Positions 1 to 7,761 are shown, counted from the stretch's first letter. The stretch is 64,000 bases of DNA from Roseiarcus sp963767245 (GCA_963767245.1 CAVYDG010000013.1:434001-498000); one strand, 5' to 3'. A program made the numbers and translations. Notes: generated by a model from the sequence alone, not told the origin.

Positions 1-366
1 GAGCGGCCTGACCTCGGCCAGGGCGAACCAAACGGGCGTCTTGCGCGGCTTGGTGTCCTCATATTCGCAGAAGGACGTCGCGGGCACGATGCAACGGTAC
101 TTCTGTCCGAGCCATCCGCGCCAATGCGGGCTTGAGACGTTGCGAATGTTCGTGACCGGCTGCCCGCCATATTGCGGCGGCCCCGGCATGCCCCAGCGCG
201 CCATGACGATTTCGCGCTCGGCGTCTGGGCCGACGCGGACAATCGGCGCCATCTGGTCGGGGAAGATGCCTGGAAATAGCGGTAGGTTGCCGGTGCGGTC
301 ATGTCGGGCGCGAAACCAGTCGCGGATCGCTTCCTGACCCTTCGTTAGGCTGTAAAGGTTGCACAT
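1..366 (-). CDS. SRAP domain protein (YedK/HMCES-like), 3' end beyond window
   Basis: The first 122 codons are visible; the gene runs off the left edge. It starts MCNLYSL, so removal of Met would expose Cys2. In the SRAP family this cysteine forms a thiazolidine crosslink with abasic sites in single-stranded DNA. Further family landmarks are WGMPG near residue 58, the TNIRN block with conserved Asn at 73-76, and the CEY motif with the catalytic-type Glu101. The family shields abasic sites during replication and is also called SOS-response-associated peptidase. The C-terminal active-site histidine lies outside the window. The family assignment is firm; an intact C-terminus cannot be checked. 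Confidence 0.9.
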   Translation of the reverse strand, partial: MCNLYSLTKGQEAIRDWFRARHDRTGNLPLFPGIFPDQMAPIVRVGPDAEREIVMARWGMPGPPQYGGQPVTNIRNVSSPHWRGWLGQKYRCIVPATSFCEYEDTKPRKTPVWFALAEVRPL

Positions 367-527
367 GGGCGCCGAGATAATGGGCTCGTGGGACCAAGTC
401 CATGATCCCCCAGGCTCTCGCCTGGAGGTACGGCTTCCTTAAGCGCCGGGATTACCCTGTTTACGCGCTGCAAAGGTGAGGCCTACGAGTACGTGTCAGG
501 GGGATGCTCTGGACAGCTGGAAGAGCG

Positions 528-839
528 TCAGCCCCACCGATGCCAGCCCCAGGGACGGTAGCCCCAGCCCCAGGGACGGTAGCCCCAGCCCCAGGGACGA
601 TAATAGCCCCAGCGATGCCAGCCCCAGGGACGATGCCAGCCCCAGGGACGATGCCAGCCCCAACCGCAACGGCCCCAACGGCACCAATAGGCATCTTGGA
701 TGTCGGCGCTTAAGACCGGGTGTTCTAGCGACGGCGACGAGAGCGTGAAGGCCGGCGATGGGCTGGATGAAGCGACGCAAAACATTGCCGCACCGGCAAA
801 GGCGGCGAGCACACCGCTCGGGACGAGACGGGAGATCAT
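528..839 (-). CDS. Secreted Gly/Trp/His/Arg-rich repeat protein
   Basis: A 103-residue protein of unknown function. The start is chosen because GGAGG lies five bases upstream of the ATG. The N-terminus (MISRLVPSGVLAAFAGAAM) is a likely signal peptide. After a short linker ending DIQDAYWCRWGR, the last ~40 residues are nearly all W, G, H, R, P and Y in repeats such as GWHRPWGWHR and WGYRPWGWG. Small exported proteins of this composition are common in Rhizobiales, but I know of no established role. The aromatic and histidine content would suit metal or surface binding, which is inference. The tail is encoded by tandem DNA repeats, so copy number may vary between strains. Confidence 0.75.
   Translation of the reverse strand: MISRLVPSGVLAAFAGAAMFCVASSSPSPAFTLSSPSLEHPVLSADIQDAYWCRWGRCGWGWHRPWGWHRPWGWHRWGYYRPWGWGYRPWGWGYRPWGWHRWG
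530..665. repeat. Tandem short repeats inside the GW-rich gene
   Basis: On the plus strand the block repeats 15-18 bp units based on CCCCAGGGACG and ATGCCAGCCCC, with small variations. The unit lengths are multiples of three, so the reading frame of the minus-strand gene is kept. The copies are adjacent with no unique spacers, which excludes a CRISPR array. Confidence 0.8.
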
Positions 840-1008
840 TACCTCCGCTTTCTCCAAAGGGACGGCTAGATTTGAAACGCTCTGTGGGCCGGTTGGGTTC
901 CGAACGGACAAGGCTTCTTCGCATTCAGGATTGTTGGCGGGGTCATGCGCAAATGGTAGACGGCAGGTGTCACCAAGCCTTGCACAAGAGAGCCGCGAGC
1001 CGGCGGCA

Positions 1009-1251
1009 ATGATCGACGCACTCGAACGGAGACTGATTGAGGCTTTAGAGAGCGTTGACGCGCACGGGGACGTTGCGCCCGCTCATATCCACGATCCGAT
1101 GACGATGTTGCTCCGTGAGAACGTCGTCCAAACCTACCTTGTGCGTTGGGACGACGGGAGAGGCCGCTACGTGTTGACGGGTACGGGCCGCCGGCGAATT
1201 AGCGCGGGTAGCCGCGCTCCTGGCACGGTGGTATCGTCCAGAAATCGGTAG
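1009..1251 (+). CDS. Small hypothetical protein (80 aa)
   Basis: Encodes a hydrophilic protein beginning MIDALERRLIEALESVD. A predicted amphipathic helix is followed by HIHDPMTMLLRENVVQTYLV and a basic tail. It has no signal peptide or membrane segment. The frame is open further upstream, but the protein-like sequence begins at this ATG. There is no strong ribosome-binding site. It lies alone between two minus-strand genes, and I cannot assign a function. Confidence 0.5.
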   Translation: MIDALERRLIEALESVDAHGDVAPAHIHDPMTMLLRENVVQTYLVRWDDGRGRYVLTGTGRRRISAGSRAPGTVVSSRNR

Positions 1252-1309
1252 GTTTACGTTCTGGCGCATTGGCTGAAATGCGGCGAAGCCCAAGGCGCTC
1301 TTCGCCCAC

Positions 1310-1537
1310 TTATAAGGTCAGCCTTTCGAATACCGCCCTGCACCGATCGTGGATATTGGCCGAGCCCGCCTTCGGGCAATTGGCGAGCGTCTGCAGCAGG
1401 TCGGTCATCTTGGCGTCGCGGTGCCGCTCCATGAGGCGCGCCACATTATAGGTCTCGTGACGGCCGCACGGCTCGCAGACGATCGACAACGTAGGTCCAA
1501 CAACGTCGGACAGGACGAACGCGCCGTCGCGAGGCAT
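1310..1537 (-). CDS. Small cysteine-containing hypothetical protein (75 aa)
   Basis: A 75-residue protein with a CEPCGR motif near residue 21, and later NCPKA and DRC, giving four cysteines that could bind one zinc ion. The segment RHETYNVARLMERHRDAKM resembles small zinc-ribbon-like hypothetical proteins common in Rhizobiales. The gene begins four bases after the stop of the upstream ligase gene on the same strand, so the two are probably co-transcribed. Function unknown; a nucleic-acid-binding role beside a ligase is only inference. Confidence 0.7.
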   Translation of the reverse strand: MPRDGAFVLSDVVGPTLSIVCEPCGRHETYNVARLMERHRDAKMTDLLQTLANCPKAGSANIHDRCRAVFERLTL

Positions 1538-1540
1538 GGG

Positions 1541-2164
1541 TCACGCCCTCACAAACTCCGGGTTTTTCGATTTCAGCCATTGCCGGCTGTTTCCGCTCGA
1601 ATATCGGCTGCCGACACGCTTCGAGATGATCCCCTCCAGGCCCATTTCACAAGCCTTGGCGAACACAAGCGCTCCATGCTCAATGATGGCGTCGCTGAAT
1701 AGGATAGCATCGACGCCGGCGACGACTGGTGAAAGCGCCCCTCGCCGTTCCTCGATCGGCTGCTGACGGAGATCCTTGCCGTTGAGGCTTAAGAGATCGA
1801 ACGCAACGAGACGGGCACGCGCTGAACCCGCCTTTGTGCGCAAGGCAGCAAAGTCGGAATGCCCGTCCGAACGAACCACGATCGCCTCGCCGTCGAATAG
1901 CGCGCTTTTGACCGCCAAGCTGCAAACAGCCTCCGCGATCTTCGGCAACCTGTCAGTGAAATTCGTGCCGTAGCGGCTCCAAAGGGTCACGCGGTCTCCG
2001 TCCTTGTGGGCGATGATCCGGTATCCATCGTGCTTGACCTCGTGCAGCCAGCCCAAGCCAGAGGGCGGCTTGTCGACGAGCAGAGGCCGACACGGGAAAA
2101 TGAAACCCGCCTGCGGAGGGCGCTGGAAACGCTTGGGAGTGGTACGCCACAACATGCTCGACAT
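1541..2164 (-). CDS. Short ATP-dependent DNA ligase (adenylation domain only)
   Basis: About 207 residues forming the nucleotidyltransferase domain of an ATP-dependent DNA ligase related to the ligase part of LigD. Visible motifs are EVKHDGYR (motif I, Lys adenylated by ATP), LFDGEAIV (motif III region), EGIISKR (motif IV) and WLKSKNP (motif V). The protein stops just after motif V and lacks the OB-fold domain of full ligases. Similar short stand-alone proteins occur in Rhizobiales, so this may not be a recent truncation. The ATG at 2164 or the one nine bases on is preferred over a farther TTG. It precedes the small zinc-ribbon-like gene on the same strand. Activity without the OB domain is unproven. 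Confidence 0.8.
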   Translation of the reverse strand: MSSMLWRTTPKRFQRPPQAGFIFPCRPLLVDKPPSGLGWLHEVKHDGYRIIAHKDGDRVTLWSRYGTNFTDRLPKIAEAVCSLAVKSALFDGEAIVVRSDGHSDFAALRTKAGSARARLVAFDLLSLNGKDLRQQPIEERRGALSPVVAGVDAILFSDAIIEHGALVFAKACEMGLEGIISKRVGSRYSSGNSRQWLKSKNPEFVRA

Positions 2165-2462
2165 ATGGGCAGTCGCCCCCGTAATTTGAGTCAACTCCGC
2201 GAACTTTGTATTGGCCTTCTCAGCCGCACGCCCTGACTGATCGCGTTGGTGAACTCCACACCGTTGGCCTCAAGGGCGGCTGTTCAGGCCGAGTTCATCG
2301 TCGATGATGTAACCGACCCGCCGGTCATGGGCGCCCGTTCCACGGCGCGAGACCGGCGGTGCTCGGACAGTCACCGAGCGATCGAACTCGAAAGGGACAC
2401 GCTCGTGAAGAAATTCATTGCTTCGGGTCTTGTGGTTCTCGGACTATTCGCGGGAGCTATGG

Positions 2463-3830
2463 GGGAAACTGGGTGACGGTGTGAGGAAGGCGGCGTAACG
2501 GGGTTGGTGATCAAGCCACCCGAACCTCCAAACAGGAGCGTTACGCCATGACTGAGAATAGAGTTGTTGCCCTTCGACAGAAAGGGGCAATCGACGATCC
2601 GCTCACTGAAATACTGCGAACCGGCGCGCGTCGACTGATCGCCCAGGCGGTGACGGTGGAGTTCGAGACATTTCTGGCCTCGACCGCGGAGCTCGTGCTT
2701 CCGGATGGCCGCCAACGGGTGGTTCGCCACGGGCATGATCCGGTTCGCGCGATCCAGACGGGAATCGGCCCGGTCGAAGTGCAAAAGCCGAAGGCCCGCG
2801 ATCGCGCCGCCGCTTCGGGGGAGCGCCTTCGCTTCTCGTCGAACATCCTGCCCAAATGGGCGCGGCGCACCAAGAGCCTCGACGCCCTGTTGCCGGTTCT
2901 CTATCTGCGCGGGATTTCCGCCGGCGATTTCCAGGAGGCCCTCGCCGCCTTGCTCGGCAGGGACGCGCCCAACCTCTCCGCTGCGGTGATCGGGCGCCTC
3001 AAGAGCGAGTGGGAGGACGAATATCGGCGATGGCAGAAGCGCGATTTGTCGGCGCGCCATTACGTCTACGTCTGGGCGGACGGCGTCTATTTGCAGGCGC
3101 GCATGGAGCCGCAGGCCGAATGCATGCTGGTGCTGATGGGCGCGACGGCGGAAGGCAAGAAGGAGCTGATCGGCTTTCAGACGGGCATGCGGGAGAGCGG
3201 TCAAAGCTGGAAGGAACTACTCGTCGATTTGAAGGCGCGCGGCTTGGTCGTCGCGCCGCAAGTCGCCATTGGCGATGGCGCGCTCGGGTTTTGGAAGGCC
3301 CTCGACGAGGCGTTCCCGACGACGCGTCATCAGCGATGCTGGCTGCACAAGACATTGAACGTGCTCGACAAGCTCCCGAAGTCGATGCAACCCAACGCGC
3401 ACAAGGATCTGCGCGAGATCTGGCTGTCGCCGAGCCGGGGTGCGGCGGAAGCGGCGATGACGACCTTCGCCGAGAAATACGCGCCCAAATACGACAAGGC
3501 CGTCGAATGCCTAACCAAGGATCAGCAGACACTGCTGACGTTCTTCGACCTTCCCGCCGATCATTGGGACCACTTGCGAACCTCGAACCCGATCGAGAGC
3601 GTGTTCGCGACGGTGAGGCATCGCACCGTCCGCATGAAAGGCGCGCTGTCGCAGGACACCGCGCGTCTCATGGTGTTCAAACTGGTGATCGCGGCGTCCA
3701 GGACCTGGCGGCGATTGCAAGGTCAAAACCAGTTGCCGAAAGTCGTCAACGGTATAAAGTTCAAGGACGGAATTGAAGCTGTCGCCGAAATCAAATCCGC
3801 CGCTTGATTCACGCCGTCACCGATTTTCCC
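2463..3830 (+). mobile_element. IS256-family insertion sequence
   Basis: The ends are imperfect inverted repeats: GGGAAACTGGGTGACGGTG at the left, and GGGAAAATCGGTGACGGCG when the right end is read in reverse complement. One transposase gene fills the element. The length (about 1.37 kb) and organisation fit IS256. The flanks (GGAGCTAT and GTAGCTCT) match at only six of eight bases, so there is no clean target duplication. Confidence 0.85.
2548..3807 (+). CDS. IS256-family transposase
   Basis: A 419-residue Mutator-type transposase that catalyses movement of the surrounding element. The DDE residues are visible as Asp178 (WADGVY), Asp243 (IGDGALGFWKA) and Glu350 (NPIESVF), with the family CWLHK block near residue 264. 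Length is normal for IS256. The start has GGAGCG about nine bases upstream of the ATG. No frameshift or stop interrupts it, so the enzyme may be active. Confidence 0.93.
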   Translation: MTENRVVALRQKGAIDDPLTEILRTGARRLIAQAVTVEFETFLASTAELVLPDGRQRVVRHGHDPVRAIQTGIGPVEVQKPKARDRAAASGERLRFSSNILPKWARRTKSLDALLPVLYLRGISAGDFQEALAALLGRDAPNLSAAVIGRLKSEWEDEYRRWQKRDLSARHYVYVWADGVYLQARMEPQAECMLVLMGATAEGKKELIGFQTGMRESGQSWKELLVDLKARGLVVAPQVAIGDGALGFWKALDEAFPTTRHQRCWLHKTLNVLDKLPKSMQPNAHKDLREIWLSPSRGAAEAAMTTFAEKYAPKYDKAVECLTKDQQTLLTFFDLPADHWDHLRTSNPIESVFATVRHRTVRMKGALSQDTARLMVFKLVIAASRTWRRLQGQNQLPKVVNGIKFKDGIEAVAEIKSAA

Positions 3831-4040
3831 GTGTAGCTCTATTCGCGGCTCAAATTCCGCAAGCTAACGCTGTCACGTGTGCGGCCGGTGTCTACCACGC
3901 GGGATGCGTCGGGCCGCGTGGCGCGGTCGTCACGCACACGCCCGCAGCCGTTGTGCGCCCTGCCGCCGCAGGCCGCTGCTACTATCGCGCAGGCGTGCGG
4001 GTTTGCCGCTGACTTCCCGCCATCTAGGCGAGCGGCGCTG

Positions 4041-4067
4041 AGGCGGCTTTCGGGCCGCCCCTTTTTT
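4041..4067 (+). terminator. Rho-independent terminator
   Basis: GGCGGC, a short loop and GCCGCC form a GC stem followed by CCTTTTTT. It lies 30 bases after the stop codon of the interrupted secreted-protein gene and fits an intrinsic terminator for it. Confidence 0.7.
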
Positions 4068-4096
4068 GTGCCTGAAATCGGAAGCGCCCGACGCAG

Positions 4097-4245
4097 TTAC
4101 TGCGTCTTTGCGCCTGCATAGATCGCATCGACCTGCTTACGGAAATCGGTCATGTCGTACATGTTGCCGTTTAATTCGGTGCTCCACTTCCGCACCAGGG
4201 CTGCCGCACTTATTGCTTCCTTGATCTCTGCGTCCGTCGCTCCCG
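4097..4245 (-). pseudogene. 3' remnant of an unidentified CDS
   Basis: The minus strand reads a protein-like stretch, ATDAEIKEAISAAALVRKW followed by NMYDMTDFRKQVDAIYAG, ending at a TAA at 4097. There is no plausible start, and upstream the frame dissolves into an arginine-rich run where it meets the truncated plus-strand gene. It looks like the C-terminus of a gene that lost its 5' end by rearrangement near 4220-4245. A perfect 7-bp hairpin (GACGCAG/CTGCGTC, 4090-4106) spans the stop. Family not recognised. Confidence 0.35.
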
Positions 4246-4527
4246 AGGATCGCCTGCCGCGTCTGCCCTCGGCGCGGAAACTATCGCCTGGCGCGGCTCG
4301 CGGCGAAATTCGGCCCGGAGATCGGCTTGCGGGATCTCACCGACCGCTTCTCGTATGATTGCCTATGGAAAGCCGAGGCGCGGACCAAGGGCCGGCAATC
4401 GACCTGCGGCGTCTACTTGCCCGACCTTGAGCAAAGGCGCCCGCCGGATCTGCCGCCTGGCCTCGCGCCGATCCGGCTGGTCAAGGGTGAGCGGACGCGC
4501 GATCCCCTGGACGGTCCGGCTCAATAG
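4222..4527 (+). pseudogene. 5'-truncated zinc-ribbon-like hypothetical protein
   Basis: The frame reads LRPSLPRIACRVCPRRGNY, then LAAKFGPEIGLRDLTDRFSY, DC, and a tail CGVYLPDLEQRRPPDLPPGL. The CRVC pair followed by a later cysteine is typical of small zinc-ribbon-like hypothetical proteins in Rhizobiales. A TGA lies immediately upstream in frame and no ATG, GTG or TTG precedes the conserved part, so the N-terminus has been lost. An internal ATG at 4327 would give only 66 residues without the CRVC motif. Its 5' edge abuts the minus-strand remnant, which marks a rearrangement joint. Confidence 0.45.
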
Positions 4528-4832
4528 AATGCGGTGCAGACCCGGTTGTTGTTGTAGTCGAGAGCCCACTGGGCGCATCTGCCCGGAGGCGACGCACCGT
4601 AATAGGTGGGCTGAGGCGTGGCCGCCGATCCGAGCAGAGCGCCGGTGCCGGCGCCGATCGCTGCGCCCGCGAGCGTGCCTCCCGCGCTGCCGCCCGATAC
4701 CGCCGACCCCACCAGAGCTCCCGTTCCCGCTCCGAGCGCACCGCCGACGACGGCGTTTTGCTGCTGCGGCGTCTGGCAGCCCGACACGGACACAGCCGTC
4801 GCAAGTGCCAGCGCAATGGCGATCTGTTTCAC
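4521..4832 (-). CDS. Glycine-zipper lipoprotein
   Basis: A 103-residue exported protein. The GTG start at 4832 is chosen because AAAGGAG lies ten bases upstream and the signal peptide KQIAIALALATAVSVSGC begins there, ending in a lipobox with Cys as the lipidation site. The body holds two glycine-zipper stretches (GGALGAGTGALVGSAV and GAAIGAGTGALLGSA), as in outer-membrane Rick_17kDa/OmpA-associated lipoproteins, then YDNNN-like residues and a terminal CTAFY. The frame is open into the upstream small gene (MPKGPKRPRD...), apparently by chance fusion of a truncated gene to its 5' side. Likely location: outer-membrane inner leaflet. Confidence 0.8.
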   Translation of the reverse strand: MKQIAIALALATAVSVSGCQTPQQQNAVVGGALGAGTGALVGSAVSGGSAGGTLAGAAIGAGTGALLGSAATPQPTYYGASPPGRCAQWALDYNNNRVCTAFY

Positions 4833-4896
4833 AGGCCGGCAACTCCTTTGACCGAGGTTCGCCCATTGGTTCAGGTCGCGCGGTCGTTTGGGCCCC

Positions 4897-5088
4897 TTAG
4901 GCATATCGGCCACCAGAATATCCCTCTAGCCACGACTTGGATTCCAGCGCGATCCACTTTTTCGCGTCGTGTTCTGTCTTGAATCCGCGAACCTCCGCTT
5001 TGTTACCATCGGGCAACGATATGACAACATGCCATCCGGGCGCGTCGTTATCGCGGACCGCCTCAAAAAGGATGTTTGGTTTTTCCAC
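4897..5088 (-). CDS. Small hypothetical protein, copy A of a duplicated pair
   Basis: 63 residues with GWHVVISLPDGNKAEVRGF and TEHDAKKWIALESKSWLEGY, a compact beta-beta-alpha-like pattern. The GTG at 5088 is preferred over an ATG six codons upstream, because it aligns with the ATG of the paralogue at 5354-5560 (VEKPN beside MEKTK). Its stop codon overlaps a second start, ATGCCTAAG (MPKGPKRPRDLNQWA), the same overlap seen in the other copy. In this copy the second gene is cut after about 18 codons and runs into the lipoprotein frame. Function unknown. Confidence 0.6.
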   Translation of the reverse strand: MEKPNILFEAVRDNDAPGWHVVISLPDGNKAEVRGFKTEHDAKKWIALESKSWLEGYSGGRYA

Positions 5089-5206
5089 GCTCGCATTGTG
5101 CGCCAATTGCAGTTCTGGCGCTAGGCTGGATAAGGGCTGCCTTATTCAAACTGGCCCACTACCGCCCTCGCCACCATGCGCGTGCTCGACCCGGACGGCG
5201 CGAGGT

Positions 5207-5370
5207 TCATTCGGGGGGCAGGGGCGGGCGAGATCTCTTAGATGGCGTTCGCGGCTGTCTCGGCTTGCCTATGGGCTTGCCCGTACCGCTCACTTCGCCA
5301 GTGGCGATATCGACCATGCGCTTCGCCCATTGGTTCGGGTCGCGCGCGGGCGTTTAGGTGCGTTGGGCAT
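5207..5370 (-). pseudogene. Small RDPNQWAKR-type protein, frameshifted
   Basis: The start MPNAPKRPR and the continuation DPNQWAKRMVDIATGEVSG are in different frames. The break falls in a CGCGCGCG dinucleotide run, where two extra bases (or one missing) would explain the shift. The repaired product would be about 54 residues, ending RSRPPLPPE. Proteins beginning KRPRDPNQLAK and IDIATG are common small hypotheticals in Rhizobiales. The start overlaps the end of the 5354-5560 gene, suggesting translational coupling. Confidence 0.5.
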
Positions 5371-5560
5371 ATCCGTCGCCCCCGTCTCCAGCTAGCCACT
5401 GGGCTGAACTATGCCGGACCCAATCTTTGGCCTCGTCCTCTGATTTAAACCCGCCAAGCTGAAACGGCGGCGCATCGTGATAGACGACCTGCACATACCA
5501 GCCAGATTGGTCCCTGAATTCAGTGGGGCGGAATTCGATTTTTGGCTTGGTCTTCTCCAT
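5354..5560 (-). CDS. Small hypothetical protein, copy B of a duplicated pair
   Basis: 68 residues, starting MEKTKPKIEF. Similar to the 4897-5088 product along its length: GWYVQVVYH beside GWHVVISLP, GGFKSEDEAKDWV beside RGFKTEHDAKKWI, and QWLAGDGGDGYA beside SWLEGYSGGRYA. The two loci are about 470 bp apart and share the same downstream overlapping start, so they arose by segmental duplication and then diverged. Function unknown; no signal peptide or membrane segment. Confidence 0.65.
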   Translation of the reverse strand: MEKTKPKIEFRPTEFRDQSGWYVQVVYHDAPPFQLGGFKSEDEAKDWVRHSSAQWLAGDGGDGYAQRT

Positions 5561-5711
5561 GTTCGCATTATGCGGCCGGAGAGGCGATGGCGCCAGAGAG
5601 AAATTCCGCCGCCTTATTCAAACTGACCCACTACCGGCGCGCGCGGACCATTGACTAGCGGATATTTTGCGACATAATAAGATGCGTTCGGAATGAATGG
5701 GAGCGAATTCA

Positions 5712-6960
5712 ATGTCGGTCCGCAAGCGAGCATGGACAACCTCAAAGGGCGTCGAGAAAGAGGCGTGGGTCGTCGACTATGTCGACCAGGCGCGGCAAGC
5801 GGCGCCTGAAGACATTCGCGAAAAAGAAGGCCGCCGACAATTTCGAGGCGACGGCAAACGTCGAGATCAGGGCTGGCGTTCACACGGCCGACAGCGCGAG
5901 CGTGACGATCGCCGAAGCAGGCAAGCTCTGGCTTGAGACGTGCGAACAAGCTGGCTTAGAGCGCACAACCGCTCGACGCCTACCGCCAGCACTCGACGCT
6001 TCACATCGAGCCCTACCTCGGCAATCTGAAGCTCTCGCAGCTCTCGGCGCCTACGGTCCGCGAGTTCGAGGACAAGCTCGCGCGCGGTGACATGCCCGAG
6101 GGCCAAGCCGCTCAGCCCCGAACGCCTGCCATGGTTCGAAAGGTTCGGACCTCGCTCTCGGCCCTGCTGGGCGACGCACAGGAGCGCGGCCTCGTTTCCC
6201 GCAACGTCGTTCGTGAGCTTCGACGACTCGCGCAAGCGCGGCAAGGAGCGACAGGCAGAGAAGCGCCAGAAGGGCAAGCTCAAGGTCGGGGTGGACATTC
6301 CGACCCGCGAGGAGATCAAGGCCATTGTAGAGGCCGCCAAGGGCCGCTGGCGGCCGATCCTGCTGACGGCGATCTTCACTGGCCTTCGCGCCTCGGAGCT
6401 CCGCGGGTTGCGCTGGGCCGACGTGGATATCGAGAAACGGGAGCTTCACGTCCGGCAGCGCGCCGACCGTTACAGCAAGATCGGGAAGCCAAAGTCCGAC
6501 GCAGGCGAGCGGACCGTCCCGCTCACGCCGATTATCGTCAACACCCTCAGAGAATGGAAGCTCGCTTGTCCGAAGAGCGAGCACGGCCTCGTCTTCCCCA
6601 CTGGCGTCGGCAACGTCGAGGCGCATTCAAACATCGTGCATCGCGGCCTTGCCCCTACCCTAGTCGCAGCGGGCGTCGCCGTGCCCGCCTTGGACACCGC
6701 CGGCAACCCACTCAAGGGCAAGGACGGCGAGCCCATTATGCTGGCGAAATACACGGGCCTCCACGCCTTCCGGCACTTCTATGCCTCGTGGTGCATCAAC
6801 CGCCGCGCCGAGGGCGGCCTTGAACTGCCCGCGAAGGTCGTGCAGGAACGACTAGGCCACTCGTCCGATCATGATGACGCTGGACGTCTATGGTCATCTG
6901 TTCCCGCGCGGCGATGACTCAGCGGAGCTTGCGGCGGCGGAGCGGTCGCTTTTGGCTTAA
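5712..6960 (+). pseudogene. Tyrosine recombinase/phage integrase with several frameshifts
   Basis: All parts of a full-length integrase are present but spread over three frames. They are MSVRKRAWTTSKGVEKEAWV, then KRRLKTFAKKKAADNFEA, then YRQHSTLHIEPYLGNLKLS, then the catalytic domain from KVGVDIPTREEIKAI. The catalytic set is recognisable: Arg in GLRASELRGLRW, HAFRHF (HxxR), LGHSS, and Tyr in TLDVYGHLFP, reached only after another one-base shift near 6866. At least four frameshifts (near 5790, 5968, 6230 and 6866) make it inactive as written. It lies 0.65 kb from a tRNA-Gln fragment and is probably the integrase of a decayed integrated element. Confidence 0.8.
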
Positions 6961-7028
6961 TGCGGTTCGCTAGGCCCGGATGAAAAGACATTCAGTGGAC
7001 CGGCACCTAATAAATGTGAGCCTGTCCA

Positions 7029-7545
7029 ATGAACGTACAGATCCAACTACGCACTTGTGCCGATTTCTGGCGGGAAATTGTGGTGCCGGATCACGAGGAA
7101 TCGCGGCGCCGATTTAGCCAATCTTCGTCGAGCCCTCCACTCCGCGATCACGCTTTTCCATGTTCACGATTGGGTGTTCACGGAGCACAGGGCGAAGGTA
7201 TGCCAAGCTTTTTCAATTGATCCGATTGTCCGAAAAGCAGCACGCTTCGCCGATGAACTTGAAAAGATAAACCCCGATTTTGCTCTGATCCGCAGCGTCG
7301 CAAACGCGACGAAGCACCTTGGATTAGACGGTCAGCGACGGGTCCCAAATGCCGCAAACAACGCTGCCAACACCGTGGTTGGAACAACGGGATATGGCGA
7401 GGGCGGCTACGGAAAGGGCCCCTATGGCGGAGGGCCGAGGGTCATCCTCGAAGGATCGGGCGGCGCGATCCTGGAATTTTCGGACATCAGTCAGAGTGTC
7501 CGGAAGATGTGGGAAGACCTGAACCGACAGCAGAAATGGTGGTGA
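7029..7545 (+). pseudogene. Hypothetical protein (HEPN-like helical), probably frameshifted
   Basis: The 5' frame encodes MNVQIQLRTCADFWREIVV and PDHEES. The 3' frame encodes ADLANLRRALHSAITLFHV, RSVANATKHLGL and a glycine/tyrosine-rich segment, ending QQKWW. One missing base near 7100 would join them into a protein of about 172 residues. Alternatively translation starts at 7057 and yields 162 residues. The helical pattern and NATKHL motif recall small HEPN-like accessory proteins of Rhizobiales, but the match is by eye. It sits between the integrase remnant and the tRNA fragment, so it is probably cargo of the integrated element. Confidence 0.5.
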
Positions 7546-7610
7546 GACCGTCGGCCCGCGCGACATGAACGCAACATGGTCATGAATAGGTTAAATATAC
7601 CAAATGGATA

Positions 7611-7661
7611 AGGCGGACTCTGACTCCGTCAATCTTGGTTCGAATCCAGGTCCCCCAGCCA
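7611..7661 (+). tRNA. 3' fragment of tRNA-Gln (CTG), likely attachment-site scar
   Basis: GCGGACTCTGACTCCG can form the anticodon arm with loop anticodon CTG. CTTGGTTCGAATCCAGG is a complete T arm, and TCCCCCAGCCA supplies the acceptor 3' strand and CCA. No 5' acceptor strand (TGGGGG) or D arm is found in the preceding 100 bases, so it is not a functional tRNA. Integrases often use tRNA 3' ends as att sites, and one copy is left as such a fragment. Confidence 0.65.
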
Positions 7662-7761
7662 CGCAAGTTATTGAAATATTGAAGAGAATATTTTGGTGTC
7701 ACCAATGGTCGGCCTCGTGTCACCGCCATGTCGCCGCCAAGTCGTGAAATAAGGCCGCGTC

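Larger units (their letters stand above)
2405..4012 (+). pseudogene. Small secreted Cys-containing protein gene split by an IS256-family element
   Basis: The 5' part is at 2405-2462: a GTG start with AAAGGGA upstream, then KKFIASGLVVLGLFAGAM, a signal-peptide core. The 3' part follows the insertion at about 3831-4012 and reads PQANAVTCAAGVYHAGCVGP, ending RCYYRAGVRVCR. Small exported proteins of this layout (signal peptide, about 60 residues, four cysteines) are common in Rhizobiales and have no known function. The sequence CTATTCGCGG occurs on both sides (2443 and 3839), each time encoding LFA. The original junction is therefore unclear, and no exact target duplication is visible. A terminator follows the 3' part. 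Confidence 0.65.
4890..5636. repeat. Diverged ~473-bp tandem duplication
   Basis: Two units each carry a small hypothetical gene overlapping an MPxxPKRPRD start. Each also carries the upstream-flank sequence GCCTTATTCAAACTG, found at 5138 and 5611 (offset 473), followed in both by a near-identical CCCACTACCG. Protein similarity is clear but the DNA has diverged, so the duplication is old. Confidence 0.65.

Noticed and set aside
530..665. Short regularly spaced repeats resembling a CRISPR array
   Set aside because: The repeats are adjacent without unique spacers, keep a reading frame, and encode the WGWHR tail; no cas genes are present.
700..1251. 183-codon plus-strand gene
   Set aside because: Its first 100 codons are antisense to the signal-peptide gene at 528-839; only the part from 1009 looks protein-like.
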